Shown: piece by piece, positions 1-6,646 of the stretch
How the letters are laid out: each line of letters opens with the position of its first letter
Numbering within the stretch: position 1 is the first letter of the stretch
Assembly: GCA_937916025.1 (NCBI GenBank)
Contig: CALGGX010000154.1
Span: 1-12,167 of the forward strand
Reading direction: 5' to 3'
Length of the DNA: 12,167 bases
Source: an uncultured Selenomonadales bacterium
Lineage (GTDB): Bacteria > Bacillota_C > Negativicutes > Selenomonadales > Selenomonadaceae
Notes under the pieces: model-generated
Databases searched by the model: none
Told to the model about the DNA's origin: nothing
Seen by the model: only the letters and a program-made list of their open reading frames with translations
Program-made: the position numbers and the translations under genes

Positions 1-186
1 GACGCAATTGCAAAGTACAACAATTTCATTTTGTTAAGTCAAGGGGCAAACGGAACTTACACGTGTATTGTGAAAGCCACGCGAGATGTTGTTGACGATG
101 GATTACGAACACTTGCCCAGAACTCTATTATCCGCGAGATGATGACTAATATTGTAATAGAAGCACAAAATGAAAAAGAAAAATAG
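1..186 (+). CDS. 3' end of unrecognised protein (partial)
   Basis: Frame 1 is open from the left edge of the window to a TAG at 184-186, giving 61 residues with no start visible. The fragment begins DAIAKYNNFILLSQ and ends IVIEAQNEKEK. I recognise no domain. Its last 17 nt overlap the start of the DnaA-domain-like gene at 170 in another frame, which suggests translational coupling in one transcription unit. Base composition is AT-rich and shared with that neighbour, unlike the rest of the window. It may be a gene of a phage or other mobile element, but this rests on the neighbour only. An open frame of this length could be chance; the overlap with a convincing gene and normal-looking amino-acid composition favour a real gene. 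Confidence 0.5.
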   Translation, partial: DAIAKYNNFILLSQGANGTYTCIVKATRDVVDDGLRTLAQNSIIREMMTNIVIEAQNEKEK

Positions 187-481
187 TATCGGAACTATAC
201 TTGATTGGGTACTTAGTGAAAGTAATATAACCAAAGAGGAATTTGTGTCTGACACACGTATGCAAAAAATCTTCTTTGCACGTATGGCATACACTCGCAT
301 TAGACGAGATATGGGAGCAAAAGTAGTTGAGATTGGAAAAGAACTGAACCGCAACCATTCATCAGTTACTCGTATGCTCAAAAATCATAATACCGACATC
401 AAGTATACTCCATACTATCGAGACCTTTTTCAGAGGATTATCCGACACCTTAGCACACCTTGCGATTGTGAATTGCTTTAA
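170..481 (+). CDS. Small protein with DnaA domain IV-like DNA-binding helix-turn-helix
   Basis: This 103-residue protein consists mostly of a domain like the C-terminal DNA-binding domain IV of the replication initiator DnaA. Visible landmarks are a basic helix FFARMAYTRIRR (about 40-51), then VVEIGKELNRNHSSV (about 57-71), which matches the DnaA pattern IG..F/L.R.HSTV, where the Arg-Asp/Asn-His segment contacts the DnaA box. The AAA+ ATPase and N-terminal domains of a full DnaA (about 450 residues) are absent, so it cannot be the host initiator. Free-standing domains of this kind are typical of phages, plasmids and integrated elements, where they probably bind origin or operator DNA. The ATG at 170 overlaps the end of the upstream gene. 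The ribosome site is weak (only a vague AGAAG), consistent with coupling. Composition is AT-rich compared with everything right of 600. Confidence 0.8.
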   Translation: MKKKNSIGTILDWVLSESNITKEEFVSDTRMQKIFFARMAYTRIRRDMGAKVVEIGKELNRNHSSVTRMLKNHNTDIKYTPYYRDLFQRIIRHLSTPCDCELL

Positions 482-488
482 TGTTGTG

Positions 489-506
489 TCCCGATAACTA
501 TCGGGA
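489..506. repeat. Perfect 8+8 bp palindrome after the DnaA-like gene
   Basis: TCCCGATA and TATCGGGA are separated by AC. A partial echo, TCCGATAAC, follows at about 516-524. There is no T-run directly after it, so a simple intrinsic terminator is unlikely. Palindromes of the CCCGATA-N2-TATCGGG type recur, to my recollection, in intergenic regions of Bacteroidota genomes. That would fit the foreign look of the left edge. Confidence 0.55.
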
Positions 507-566
507 TGCTTTGCTATTCCGATAACCTGTTAAACATTGTTTGCACCGCTTTTATTCGTAATTCTT

Positions 567-601
567 AATTAAAAGACCGTCACTCTCGTCTCTTTTTAAT
601 T
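567..601. terminator. Candidate bidirectional terminator hairpin between convergent genes
   Basis: AATTAAAAGAC (567-577) and GTCTCTTTTTAATT (588-601) form an inverted repeat with a small bulge and a loop of about 10 nt. It is A-rich on one arm and T-rich on the other, so either strand would present a U-rich 3' arm. It lies between the + strand DnaA-like gene (ends 481) and the - strand thiD (ends 614), where a shared terminator is expected. The stem is mostly A-T and only modestly stable. Confidence 0.5.
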
Positions 602-628
602 ACGCATTACGCATTATGCATTACGCAT
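601..628. repeat. Heptamer tandem repeat TACGCAT (4 copies, one variant)
   Basis: Copies are TACGCAT (601), TACGCAT (608), TATGCAT (615) and TACGCAT (622), followed by a broken TGCAT. Degenerate heptamers (ATTCGTA, ATTCTTA) also appear at about 553-570. The last copies overlap the 3' end of thiD and encode its terminal Met-Arg-Asn-Ala and stop. The run sits exactly at the composition boundary of the window. Confidence 0.7.
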
Positions 629-1414
629 TGCATGATCGAGCGGTCCGTTGCCATGTCCGATCGACAAGCCGCTCGACAGTGCTTCCGTCAAATATTTTTT
701 CGCCGCGCCGATTGCCTCGACGAGCGGCATCTCTTTCGCGAGATTCGACGCGATCGCCGAAGACAGAGTGCACCCGGTTCCGTGCGTGTTTTTCGTTTCG
801 ATGCGCGCACCTTCAAACCAATGCAAGCCGTCCGCACTGCAGAGAAGATCGTTCGCGTCGCTCCCGAAATGCCCGCCCTTTGCCAGCACCGCACAGCCGT
901 ATCGCTCGAACAATTTCCGCGCGGAGCGTTCCATGTCGAGCTCGGATTTTATGTCGTCGAATTTCTGATCCGTCAACACGACAAGCTCGAAAACATTCGG
1001 CGTGATCACTTCCGCAATCGGAAAGAGTTTTTTGAGCGACTCGATCGCGTCGTCGGAAATTAATTTCGCACCGCTCGTTGCAATCATGACCGGATCGAGC
1101 ACGATGTGTTTCGCCTCGTAATGCCGAAGCCGCTCGCCGATCACTTCAATCAATTCGATCGACGAGACCATGCCGATCTTGACGGCGTCGGGAAAAATAT
1201 CGGAAAAGACGGCGTCGAGTTGCGCGGCGAGAAATTCCGGCGTCGAATTCTGCACTGCCGTCACTCCGAGCGTGTTTTGCGCCGTCAATGCCGTGATTGC
1301 CGACATGCCGTAAACGCCGTTTGCGAGCATCGTCTTCAGATCGGCTTGAATTCCCGCGCCGCCCGAACTGTCCGAACCCGCTATCGTCAATACCGCCTTC
1401 AATTGCCTCGACAT
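614..1414 (-). CDS. thiD: Hydroxymethylpyrimidine / phosphomethylpyrimidine kinase
   Basis: ThiD phosphorylates hydroxymethylpyrimidine and then its monophosphate to the diphosphate used by ThiE in thiamine biosynthesis; it is cytoplasmic. The 266 residues equal the usual family length. Ribokinase-fold signatures are visible: AGSDSSGGAGIQAD (about 12-25) for substrate binding, LDPVM near 106-110, and KNTHGTGCTLSSAIAS (about 208-223), which holds the anion hole, catalytic region and the Cys typical of ThiD. The ATG lies one nucleotide after the proS stop (TGA-C-ATG), with AAGGGG about 8 nt upstream inside proS, so translation is coupled. It is the last gene of the operon. The C-terminus Met-Arg-Asn-Ala is encoded by a heptamer repeat, suggesting the original end was altered by repeat expansion. 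A pyridoxal kinase of the same fold is possible but the Ser-Ser-Gly-Gly-Ala-Gly motif favours ThiD. Confidence 0.95.
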   Translation of the reverse strand: MSRQLKAVLTIAGSDSSGGAGIQADLKTMLANGVYGMSAITALTAQNTLGVTAVQNSTPEFLAAQLDAVFSDIFPDAVKIGMVSSIELIEVIGERLRHYEAKHIVLDPVMIATSGAKLISDDAIESLKKLFPIAEVITPNVFELVVLTDQKFDDIKSELDMERSARKLFERYGCAVLAKGGHFGSDANDLLCSADGLHWFEGARIETKNTHGTGCTLSSAIASNLAKEMPLVEAIGAAKKYLTEALSSGLSIGHGNGPLDHAMRNA

Positions 1415-1415
1415 G

Positions 1416-3137
1416 TCAAAGCCCCTTCAGCAATTCGCGCACGGTGTCGAGATATTTCTCGCGCTCGATCGTAATCATCTCGCCCGATCGCCGCACTTTG
1501 ATCTCGACCGTGCCTTCTTTGATCGCCTTCGGTCCGATCGTCACCCGGAGCGGGTAGCCGATCAGATCGCAATCGTTGAATTTCACGCCCGCACGCTCCG
1601 CACGATCGTCGATGATCGTCTCAATGCCTGCCGCGCGGAGTTCGGCGTAGATTTTTTCAGCCGCATCAAGTTGCTCGGCGTTTTTCGCATTGACCGGAAC
1701 GACCACAACCTCGAACGGCGCGAGCGCGCGAGTCCAGATAATGCCGTGCTCGTCATTCGACTGCTCGATCGCCGCCTGCATCGTTCGTCCGACGCCGATG
1801 CCGTAACAGCCCATCTCGAAATACTTCTCGCGCCCGTTCTCGTCGAGGAACGACGCATTCAACGCCTTGCTGTATTTATTGCCGAGCGTAAACACCTGCC
1901 CGACTTCGATGCCGCGCGTCATTTTGAGCGGCGCGCCGCAATGCGGACACGGATCGCCCTCGCGCACCATGCGAATGTCCGTGACGATCAACTTCTCGCG
2001 ATCGAAATCGCGCTTCGGATTGACATTGATGAAGTGATGATCGGTTTCGTTCGCGCCCGCAACCGCGTTGTACATCTCCATCACGGTCGAGTCGACGACG
2101 ATGCTCGTGCCGTCTTTTATGCCGATCGGGCTCATAAATCCCGCCGAGCCTCCCGCCTCGACAATCGCCGACTCTTCAGCCATGTGCAAATGCAATGCGC
2201 CCTCGACCGCATTCAGGATTTTGATCTCGTTGACTTCATGATCTCCGCGCACGAACGCGAGGATCAAGCGCGCGTCGTCGTCTTGGAATGCAACTGCCTT
2301 GATCGTCTTTTCGATCGGAACCTGCAAGAAGTCCTTGACGAGCTCGATCGTGTGTGCGTTCGGCGTCGCGACTTTTTCGAGCGGCTTCATTTCTTCTTCG
2401 GCGGCAGTGATCACTTCCAATTCCGCCTTCTCGTCGGACGCCGCATAATCGCATGACTCGCAATACGCTATCGACGACTCGCCGCTCGGAGCCAGCACCG
2501 TAAATTCATGCGAATGCCCGCCGCCGATTGCGCCGTTATCCGCCTCGACAGGGCGAAACTTCAATCCGCACCGAGTGAATATCCGAGTGTAGGCATCATA
2601 CATTTTCGCATACGACTTGTTCATGCCGTCGATGTCCGCGTCAAACGAATACAAATCTTTCATGATAAACTCGCGCGAGCGCATCAATCCGAAGCGCGGG
2701 CGAATTTCATCGCGATATTTGTTCTGAATTTGATACAGCATCAGCGGCAATTGCTTATACGAGCGCACTTCGTCGCGCACGAGCGAGGTGACGATTTCTT
2801 CATGCGTCGGACCGAGCGCAAACAGTCGATCGTGCCGATCTTTCAGCCGCATGAGCTCGGGACCGTACACGTTCCAACGCCCGCTTTCGAGCCACAACTC
2901 TGCCGGTTGCATGATCGGCAGCATGATCTCCTGCCCGCCCTCGGCGTCCATTTCCTCGCGAATGATCTGCTCGATCTTCTTGATTGTGCGCCAAGCCAGC
3001 GGCAAATACGTGTAAACGCCGCCCGCGACTTTTCGCACCAGCCCCGCGCGGAGCATCAGTTTATGACTGACGAGTTCCGCCTCCGCCGGTATCTCTCGCA
3101 AGGTCGGCGCATACAATTGACTTGCTCTCAATGACAT
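1416..3137 (-). CDS. proS: Prolyl-tRNA synthetase (bacterial type with editing insertion)
   Basis: ProS charges tRNA-Pro with proline. The 573 residues match the bacterial-type enzyme. In order: the conserved N-terminus SQLYAPTLREIPAEAELVSH (about 6-25); the class II catalytic core with GPTHEE (109-114); motif 2, RDEIRPRFGLMRSREFIMKD (142-161); a YbaK-like editing insertion (roughly 225-400) that hydrolyses Ala-tRNA-Pro; motif 3, GIGVGR near 446; and a C-terminal anticodon-binding domain beginning around ALAPFEVVVVP. The ATG at 3137 is preceded by GGGAG about 3-4 nt away and gives the family's standard N-terminus. The start lies 77 nt inside the upstream RTX reading frame, which is odd for an essential gene. 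thiD follows after 1 nt. In many Firmicutes proS directly follows ispG, so the RTX gene probably interrupted that pair. Confidence 0.97.
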   Translation of the reverse strand: MSLRASQLYAPTLREIPAEAELVSHKLMLRAGLVRKVAGGVYTYLPLAWRTIKKIEQIIREEMDAEGGQEIMLPIMQPAELWLESGRWNVYGPELMRLKDRHDRLFALGPTHEEIVTSLVRDEVRSYKQLPLMLYQIQNKYRDEIRPRFGLMRSREFIMKDLYSFDADIDGMNKSYAKMYDAYTRIFTRCGLKFRPVEADNGAIGGGHSHEFTVLAPSGESSIAYCESCDYAASDEKAELEVITAAEEEMKPLEKVATPNAHTIELVKDFLQVPIEKTIKAVAFQDDDARLILAFVRGDHEVNEIKILNAVEGALHLHMAEESAIVEAGGSAGFMSPIGIKDGTSIVVDSTVMEMYNAVAGANETDHHFINVNPKRDFDREKLIVTDIRMVREGDPCPHCGAPLKMTRGIEVGQVFTLGNKYSKALNASFLDENGREKYFEMGCYGIGVGRTMQAAIEQSNDEHGIIWTRALAPFEVVVVPVNAKNAEQLDAAEKIYAELRAAGIETIIDDRAERAGVKFNDCDLIGYPLRVTIGPKAIKEGTVEIKVRRSGEMITIEREKYLDTVRELLKGL

Positions 3138-4716
3138 TCACTCCCACGATTGAATTTGAATCGACAACATTATACTCGAATGTCGCCGGATTTTCAATCG
3201 CTTGCAACTCAATCAACTCGTCAATCTCGTCTGCCGCCACGTCCCGATCAAACCAATACACATCCGCACTCGGCTCGATGATCGCGCCGCTCTCGATCGA
3301 AATCTGTTCGTTGCTGTCGTCCTCGATGATGATCTCTTGATCCGCGCCGCCGATCACCGTCATTTTCTTTGAGCCAATCTTGATGATCGCGTCGTCATTC
3401 TTAGTCGAAACGCCGGAGACACTCGAGCCGACGATCTTGATCAGATCGCCATCCTCCGCGCTGTAATCGAAGATCACATCATTGCCGTCGCCCGCCTCGT
3501 AATAAAACACGTCCGCGCCCGCGCCGCCGCTCAATGTATCGTTGCCCGCACCGCCGTTGAGCGTATCATTGCCGTCGTAGCCGAGCAGTATGTCTTTGCC
3601 CTTGCCGCCGTACAACGAATCGTCGCCGAGCCCGCCGATCATGATATTCGCCTTCTTATCGCCTTCGATCGTGATCGAATCCGCGCGGAGCGAAGCATTA
3701 ATGCCGCCCGCCGTCAGCTCGAAACCGTCCGCCGAGAACTTCACCGCATATTCGTCGTCGAGCGAGATGATGTTGTTTTTGAAATCGTAACTCAAGCCTC
3801 TTTCGAGCGACGCAATCAGATCGCTTTGCTCGATCGACAGCAATTTTTCGAGCGCATTCGCCGCCTTGATAAACGCTTTCGCCTTCGACTCGACGTTTTT
3901 ATCGTTCGAGACCGCCGTGCTCAATTGCGAGTACTTGGTGCCGAGTGCCGCGTATTTCGTAAGTTGCTTGACAACCGCCGCGCCGTCTTCGACGTAGCTC
4001 TTGATGTAGCTGTTGACGGCAGACTTGATCGCGCTTTTCGCCGTCGACTGCACCAACTCGTTGCCGAAAATGTTTGCGAGCAGTTCCTTACTGTTGCTGC
4101 TGTTTGAATAGATCGCCTGAATCGCCTGCGCAATGTCGATCGTCGTCGACACGCCGCTCACTATGTTATTCCACGTCGACACGATCTTATCCTCGGCGAG
4201 CTCTTTCAGATCGTTGAAGTAGCTTTTGAGCGTCTTCTTGGAAAAATCCTTCCATGACAGCGTCGTTTCATGCTCGCCGTCCGAATCCGTCCACGAAACC
4301 GCCGCCGTCACCGTCCCGATCTTGTTCATCGTCACCGAGATTTTTTTCGTCACCAGCGGATTGCAACTCAATTCGTATTCGACGCCGTCAACCGTCACGG
4401 TTTCGCGAGACGACGACGTGAACGAGTCGACTATCGAGCTCACCAGCGACTTGAATATCTTCGTGAAACTCAGCGAAGTGCCGGCGTCGATCGAGTCGTC
4501 GATCTTCTCGGCAACTGTTTCGGCAAACGCGTCGAGCACTTCGTCCGGCAATGCTGCATCGTCTTCGACTTCGATCGCGTCTTTGATCGTGCTTTTGAGC
4601 GACTCGAATGCCGGATCGGTGCTGTCGGTCGCGAGTTTGGTTGCAATCGCCGATTCGATGTTTCCGAGCACTTCCTGCGCCGAAGTCAACACCGCGCTTA
4701 AATCTCTGTCTGCCAT
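3061..4716 (-). CDS. RTX-type calcium-binding repeat protein, probably secreted by type I system
   Basis: The protein has 551 residues and no classical signal peptide. The N-terminal two thirds are acidic, Ser/Ala/Lys-rich and mostly helical in appearance, with no domain I recognise. At about 359-405 come consecutive glycine/aspartate nonapeptides: GGLGDDSLY, GGKGKDILL, GYDGNDTLN, GGAGNDTLS and GGAGADVFY. Then DGNDVIFDY caps a Ca2+-binding beta-roll. After it lies an acidic region with a YWF motif (VYWFDRDVAADEIDELIEL), possibly the C-terminal type I secretion signal. The start is 6 nt after the ispG stop, with AAAGG about 10 nt upstream inside ispG. The last 25 codons read in another frame over the start of proS, giving a Cys/Gly-rich tail unlike the rest, so the original stop was probably lost. 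No secretion genes are in the window. The substrate and target are unknown. Confidence 0.85.
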   Translation of the reverse strand: MADRDLSAVLTSAQEVLGNIESAIATKLATDSTDPAFESLKSTIKDAIEVEDDAALPDEVLDAFAETVAEKIDDSIDAGTSLSFTKIFKSLVSSIVDSFTSSSRETVTVDGVEYELSCNPLVTKKISVTMNKIGTVTAAVSWTDSDGEHETTLSWKDFSKKTLKSYFNDLKELAEDKIVSTWNNIVSGVSTTIDIAQAIQAIYSNSSNSKELLANIFGNELVQSTAKSAIKSAVNSYIKSYVEDGAAVVKQLTKYAALGTKYSQLSTAVSNDKNVESKAKAFIKAANALEKLLSIEQSDLIASLERGLSYDFKNNIISLDDEYAVKFSADGFELTAGGINASLRADSITIEGDKKANIMIGGLGDDSLYGGKGKDILLGYDGNDTLNGGAGNDTLSGGAGADVFYYEAGDGNDVIFDYSAEDGDLIKIVGSSVSGVSTKNDDAIIKIGSKKMTVIGGADQEIIIEDDSNEQISIESGAIIEPSADVYWFDRDVAADEIDELIELQAIENPATFEYNVVDSNSIVGVNVIESKSIVCADLARDTGGGGTRQS

Positions 4717-4722
4717 TGCGCA

Positions 4723-5787
4723 TCAACCTTTCAAGATGAGCTCGATCTCTTTAAACAGTTCTGAGACGAGCTCGGATTCGGGCACTTTGCGAACGATCTC
4801 CCCGCGTCGAAATACTATGCCCTCGCCGTCCGCGCCCGCAATTCCGACATCCGCCTCGCGCGCCTCGCCCGGACCGTTCACCACACAGCCCATTACCGCC
4901 ACCGTGATCGGCTCGCGGATTGTCGACAATCGCTCCTCTACTCGCGCCGCTATCGACGCCAGATCGATCCGAGTCCTGCCGCATGTCGGACATGCGATCA
5001 GCGTCGCTCCGTACTCTCGAAGTCCGAGCGATTTCAATATCTCGTTTGCCGTCCGAACCTCGACAATCGGATCGCCCGTCAACGACACTCGAATTGTATC
5101 GCCGATCCCTTCTGCCAGCAATGCGCCGATTCCGACCGCCGACTTGATCAAGCCGCTGTTGATCGTTCCGGCTTCCGTGATCCCGACGTGCAGCGGATAA
5201 TCAACCGTCGCGCTCATCAATCGATATGCGGCGAGCGTCAACGGCACGTCATGCGCCTTCAGCGAGATTTTAATGTCAAAAAAATTCTCCGCTTCGAGAA
5301 TTCGGACATGCTCGAGCGCGGATTCCACTAAACCTTCGGCAGTGACGCCGCCGTACTTTTTTAAAATGCGTCGACTCAACGATCCGGCGTTGACGCCGAT
5401 CCGGATCGGAATTTCGGCACGCTTTGCTTCCGTGACGACGTCGCGAACATGTTCCGCGCCGCCGATATTGCCCGGGTTCAGCCGAAGTCCTGCGATCCCT
5501 TGCCGAATTGCTTCGAGCGCGAGTCGATAATCGAAGTGAATGTCGGCAATCAGCGGCACATTGACATTGCGAATGATGTTGCCGAGATTCTCCGCCGAAG
5601 GCATGTCCGGCACCGCCAGCCGCACTATATCGCAACCGGCTTCGGCAAGTGCGTTGATCTGATCAATCGTCGATTGCGTGTCGAGCGTCTTCGTGTTGCA
5701 CATCGACTGCACCGAGATCGGAGCATCGCCGCCGATCGCCACGTTGCCGACATGAATTTGCCGCGTCTTTTGACGTTTTAATGTCAT
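4723..5787 (-). CDS. ispG: 4-hydroxy-3-methylbut-2-enyl-diphosphate synthase (flavodoxin/ferredoxin)
   Basis: IspG (GcpE) converts methylerythritol cyclodiphosphate to HMBPP in the non-mevalonate isoprenoid pathway, using a [4Fe-4S] cluster. The 354 residues fit the short bacterial form. The N-terminal TIM barrel begins RQIHVGNVAIGGDAPISVQS and includes NVPLIADIHFDYRLAL and LRLNPGN. The C-terminal reductase-like domain carries the cluster ligands Cys266 and Cys269 (CPTCGR), Cys301 (MGCVVNGPGE) and the ligand Glu308. The start ATG has GGAG 8 nt upstream and lies 12 nt after the dCMP deaminase stop. The stop TGA is 6 nt before the RTX gene. All key residues are intact, so the enzyme should work. 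Confidence 0.97.
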   Translation of the reverse strand: MTLKRQKTRQIHVGNVAIGGDAPISVQSMCNTKTLDTQSTIDQINALAEAGCDIVRLAVPDMPSAENLGNIIRNVNVPLIADIHFDYRLALEAIRQGIAGLRLNPGNIGGAEHVRDVVTEAKRAEIPIRIGVNAGSLSRRILKKYGGVTAEGLVESALEHVRILEAENFFDIKISLKAHDVPLTLAAYRLMSATVDYPLHVGITEAGTINSGLIKSAVGIGALLAEGIGDTIRVSLTGDPIVEVRTANEILKSLGLREYGATLIACPTCGRTRIDLASIAARVEERLSTIREPITVAVMGCVVNGPGEAREADVGIAGADGEGIVFRRGEIVRKVPESELVSELFKEIELILKG

Positions 5788-5799
5788 TTGTTTACTCCG

Positions 5800-6252
5800 T
5801 CAATTGTTGATTTCTTCCGGCGTTTTGATTTGAATTACGCCGCTCGCATCGCGATACACCGCGCGCGCGATCCTTGCATTTTTGATCATTCGGCGACACA
5901 ACAGGCAAGGTTCGCCCGACGCAATCGAGCCGTCCGCGACATTGATGCCCGCCACGTAGATCGTTGCTCCGAGCATCTGATCGGGCGCGGCGTTGATGAT
6001 CGCATTCTGCTCGGCGTGCACCGCCACGCACAATTCATACCGCTCGCCTTTCGGCACTTTCAGCCGCTCGCGCTCGCAAATGCCCGTGTCGATGCAATTC
6101 GCCTCGCCGCGCGGCGCGCCGTTATAGCCGGTGCTCACTATCACTTTGTCTTTGACGATGATCGCGCCGTACTTCCGACGCAAACACGTCGCCCGTCGCC
6201 CGACCGCCGCCGCTATATCCAAAAAATATTCATCCCAATTCGGACGATCCAT
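5800..6252 (-). CDS. dCMP deaminase family zinc enzyme (ComEB-like)
   Basis: The 150-residue protein is a cytidine/deoxycytidylate deaminase. Zn ligands are visible: His79 with catalytic Glu81 (VHAEQNAI) and Cys116/Cys119 (EPCLLCRR). The GYNGAPRG segment near 42-49 is typical of dCMP deaminases, which make dUMP for thymidylate synthesis. I chose the ATG at 6252 (MDRPNWDEYF) because GAGG lies 8 nt upstream; the in-frame ATG at 6258 is too close to that site. The frame stays open further upstream to about 6498, but that stretch has no family similarity and would cross the promoter. It is the first gene of the ispG-RTX-proS-thiD operon, a slightly odd but harmless pairing. A second CxxC-type pair (Cys53, Cys59) may bind structural zinc, as in other members. 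Confidence 0.93.
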   Translation of the reverse strand: MDRPNWDEYFLDIAAAVGRRATCLRRKYGAIIVKDKVIVSTGYNGAPRGEANCIDTGICERERLKVPKGERYELCVAVHAEQNAIINAAPDQMLGATIYVAGINVADGSIASGEPCLLCRRMIKNARIARAVYRDASGVIQIKTPEEINN

Positions 6253-6280
6253 ATTCATTACCTCACATTTCTTATGCGTG

Positions 6281-6309
6281 AGTTTAATTGATCGGTCGTC
6301 AATTGTCAA
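6281..6309 (-). promoter_or_regulatory. Promoter of the dCMP deaminase-ispG-RTX-proS-thiD operon
   Basis: Read on the - strand, TTGACA (6309-6304) is followed after 17 nt by TAAACT (6286-6281), a good sigma-70-type match. Transcription would begin near 6274, about 20 nt before the chosen start at 6252, leaving a short leader that holds the GAGG ribosome site. It lies back-to-back with the promoter of the small + strand unit about 75 bp away. Confidence 0.65.
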
Positions 6310-6350
6310 TCGATCTTCATTCATTGCAAAAAAAAATCGCCAACAGCTGA

Positions 6351-6389
6351 AAAAAATTTGCAGACAGACATAAACCATCATGATACAAT
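6351..6389 (+). promoter_or_regulatory. Promoter of small transcription unit 1
   Basis: CAGACA (6361-6366), 17 nt, then TACAAT (6384-6389) with an extended -10 TG at 6381-6382. An A-tract (GCTGAAAAAAA) lies just upstream and may act as an UP element. The same arrangement, base for base in many positions (CATGATACAAT shared), precedes small unit 2 at 10350-10392. That conservation is the best evidence that it is functional. Confidence 0.7.
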
Positions 6390-6420
6390 GCATGTCGACA
6401 GGCGACTGATGACGTCGGCA

Positions 6421-6436
6421 CCTCCGCTTGAGGAGG
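6421..6436 (+). promoter_or_regulatory. Hairpin hiding the ribosome binding site of small ORF 1
   Basis: CCTCC (6421-6425) pairs perfectly with GGAGG (6432-6436) across a 6-nt loop. The downstream arm is the core of AGGAGGTGAT, a near-complete match to the 16S rRNA 3' end, 5 nt before the ATG at 6446. The upstream arm is also used by the 5'-3' long-range helix (ACCTC with 6647-6651), so the ribosome site may be freed or buried depending on which fold wins. Confidence 0.65.
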
Positions 6437-6445
6437 TGATACGCG

Positions 6446-6583
6446 ATGAAAATCGGTCTGAAGAAATTTAATCTGAAGATCGAACTTAAACTGGACATTA
6501 AGCTCGATCTGACGAAAACCGATTGGAGTTTCCGGCTTCAGCTGGGAACCCTCATCGCAACGGTTGCAGGCTTGCTCAAGTAA
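6446..6583 (+). CDS. Small amphipathic peptide, 45 aa, toxin-like
   Basis: ATG at 6446 follows an exceptionally strong ribosome site (AGGAGGTGAT, 5 nt spacing); stop TAA at 6581. The peptide starts MKIGLKKFNL. It continues with alternating hydrophobic and charged residues (KIELKLDIKLDL, about 11-22), which would make an amphipathic strand, then TDWSFRLQ, and ends in a hydrophobic stretch LGTLIATVAGLLK. It shares with the peptide of unit 2 the MKI start, a Trp before the tail, and the pattern (V/L)G-x-LI-x-x-V. The peptide is basic at its start and could associate with membrane. I recognise no named family. It may be a type I toxin, a leaderless bacteriocin-like peptide, or a regulatory peptide. 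The downstream restriction-methylase gene is convergent, so it is not a leader peptide for that gene. Confidence 0.6.
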   Translation: MKIGLKKFNLKIELKLDIKLDLTKTDWSFRLQLGTLIATVAGLLK

Positions 6584-6646
6584 TTGAGCACAGCCGCACG
6601 GCACTTTTCCGGCTGACGCATCCCGATCAGTCAAAACTTTATCACT

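Noticed and set aside
1413..2456. + strand open frame of 347 codons opposite proS
   Set aside because: Antisense shadow of a conserved synthetase; the translation shows no known family.
4226..5200. + strand Ser-rich open frame of 324 codons opposite the RTX gene and ispG
   Set aside because: It crosses two genes in antisense. The Ser/Thr-rich translation reflects the complement of Asp/Glu/Arg codons.
6253..6498. N-terminal extension of the dCMP deaminase frame
   Set aside because: It would span the TTGACA/TAAACT promoter and the small unit 1 promoter, has no family similarity, and the ribosome site points to 6252.
6396..6560. Antisense antitoxin promoter within small unit 1
   Set aside because: I searched the - strand for -35/-10 pairs and found only weak combinations (such as AGTTTA-16-TAAATT), not enough to call.
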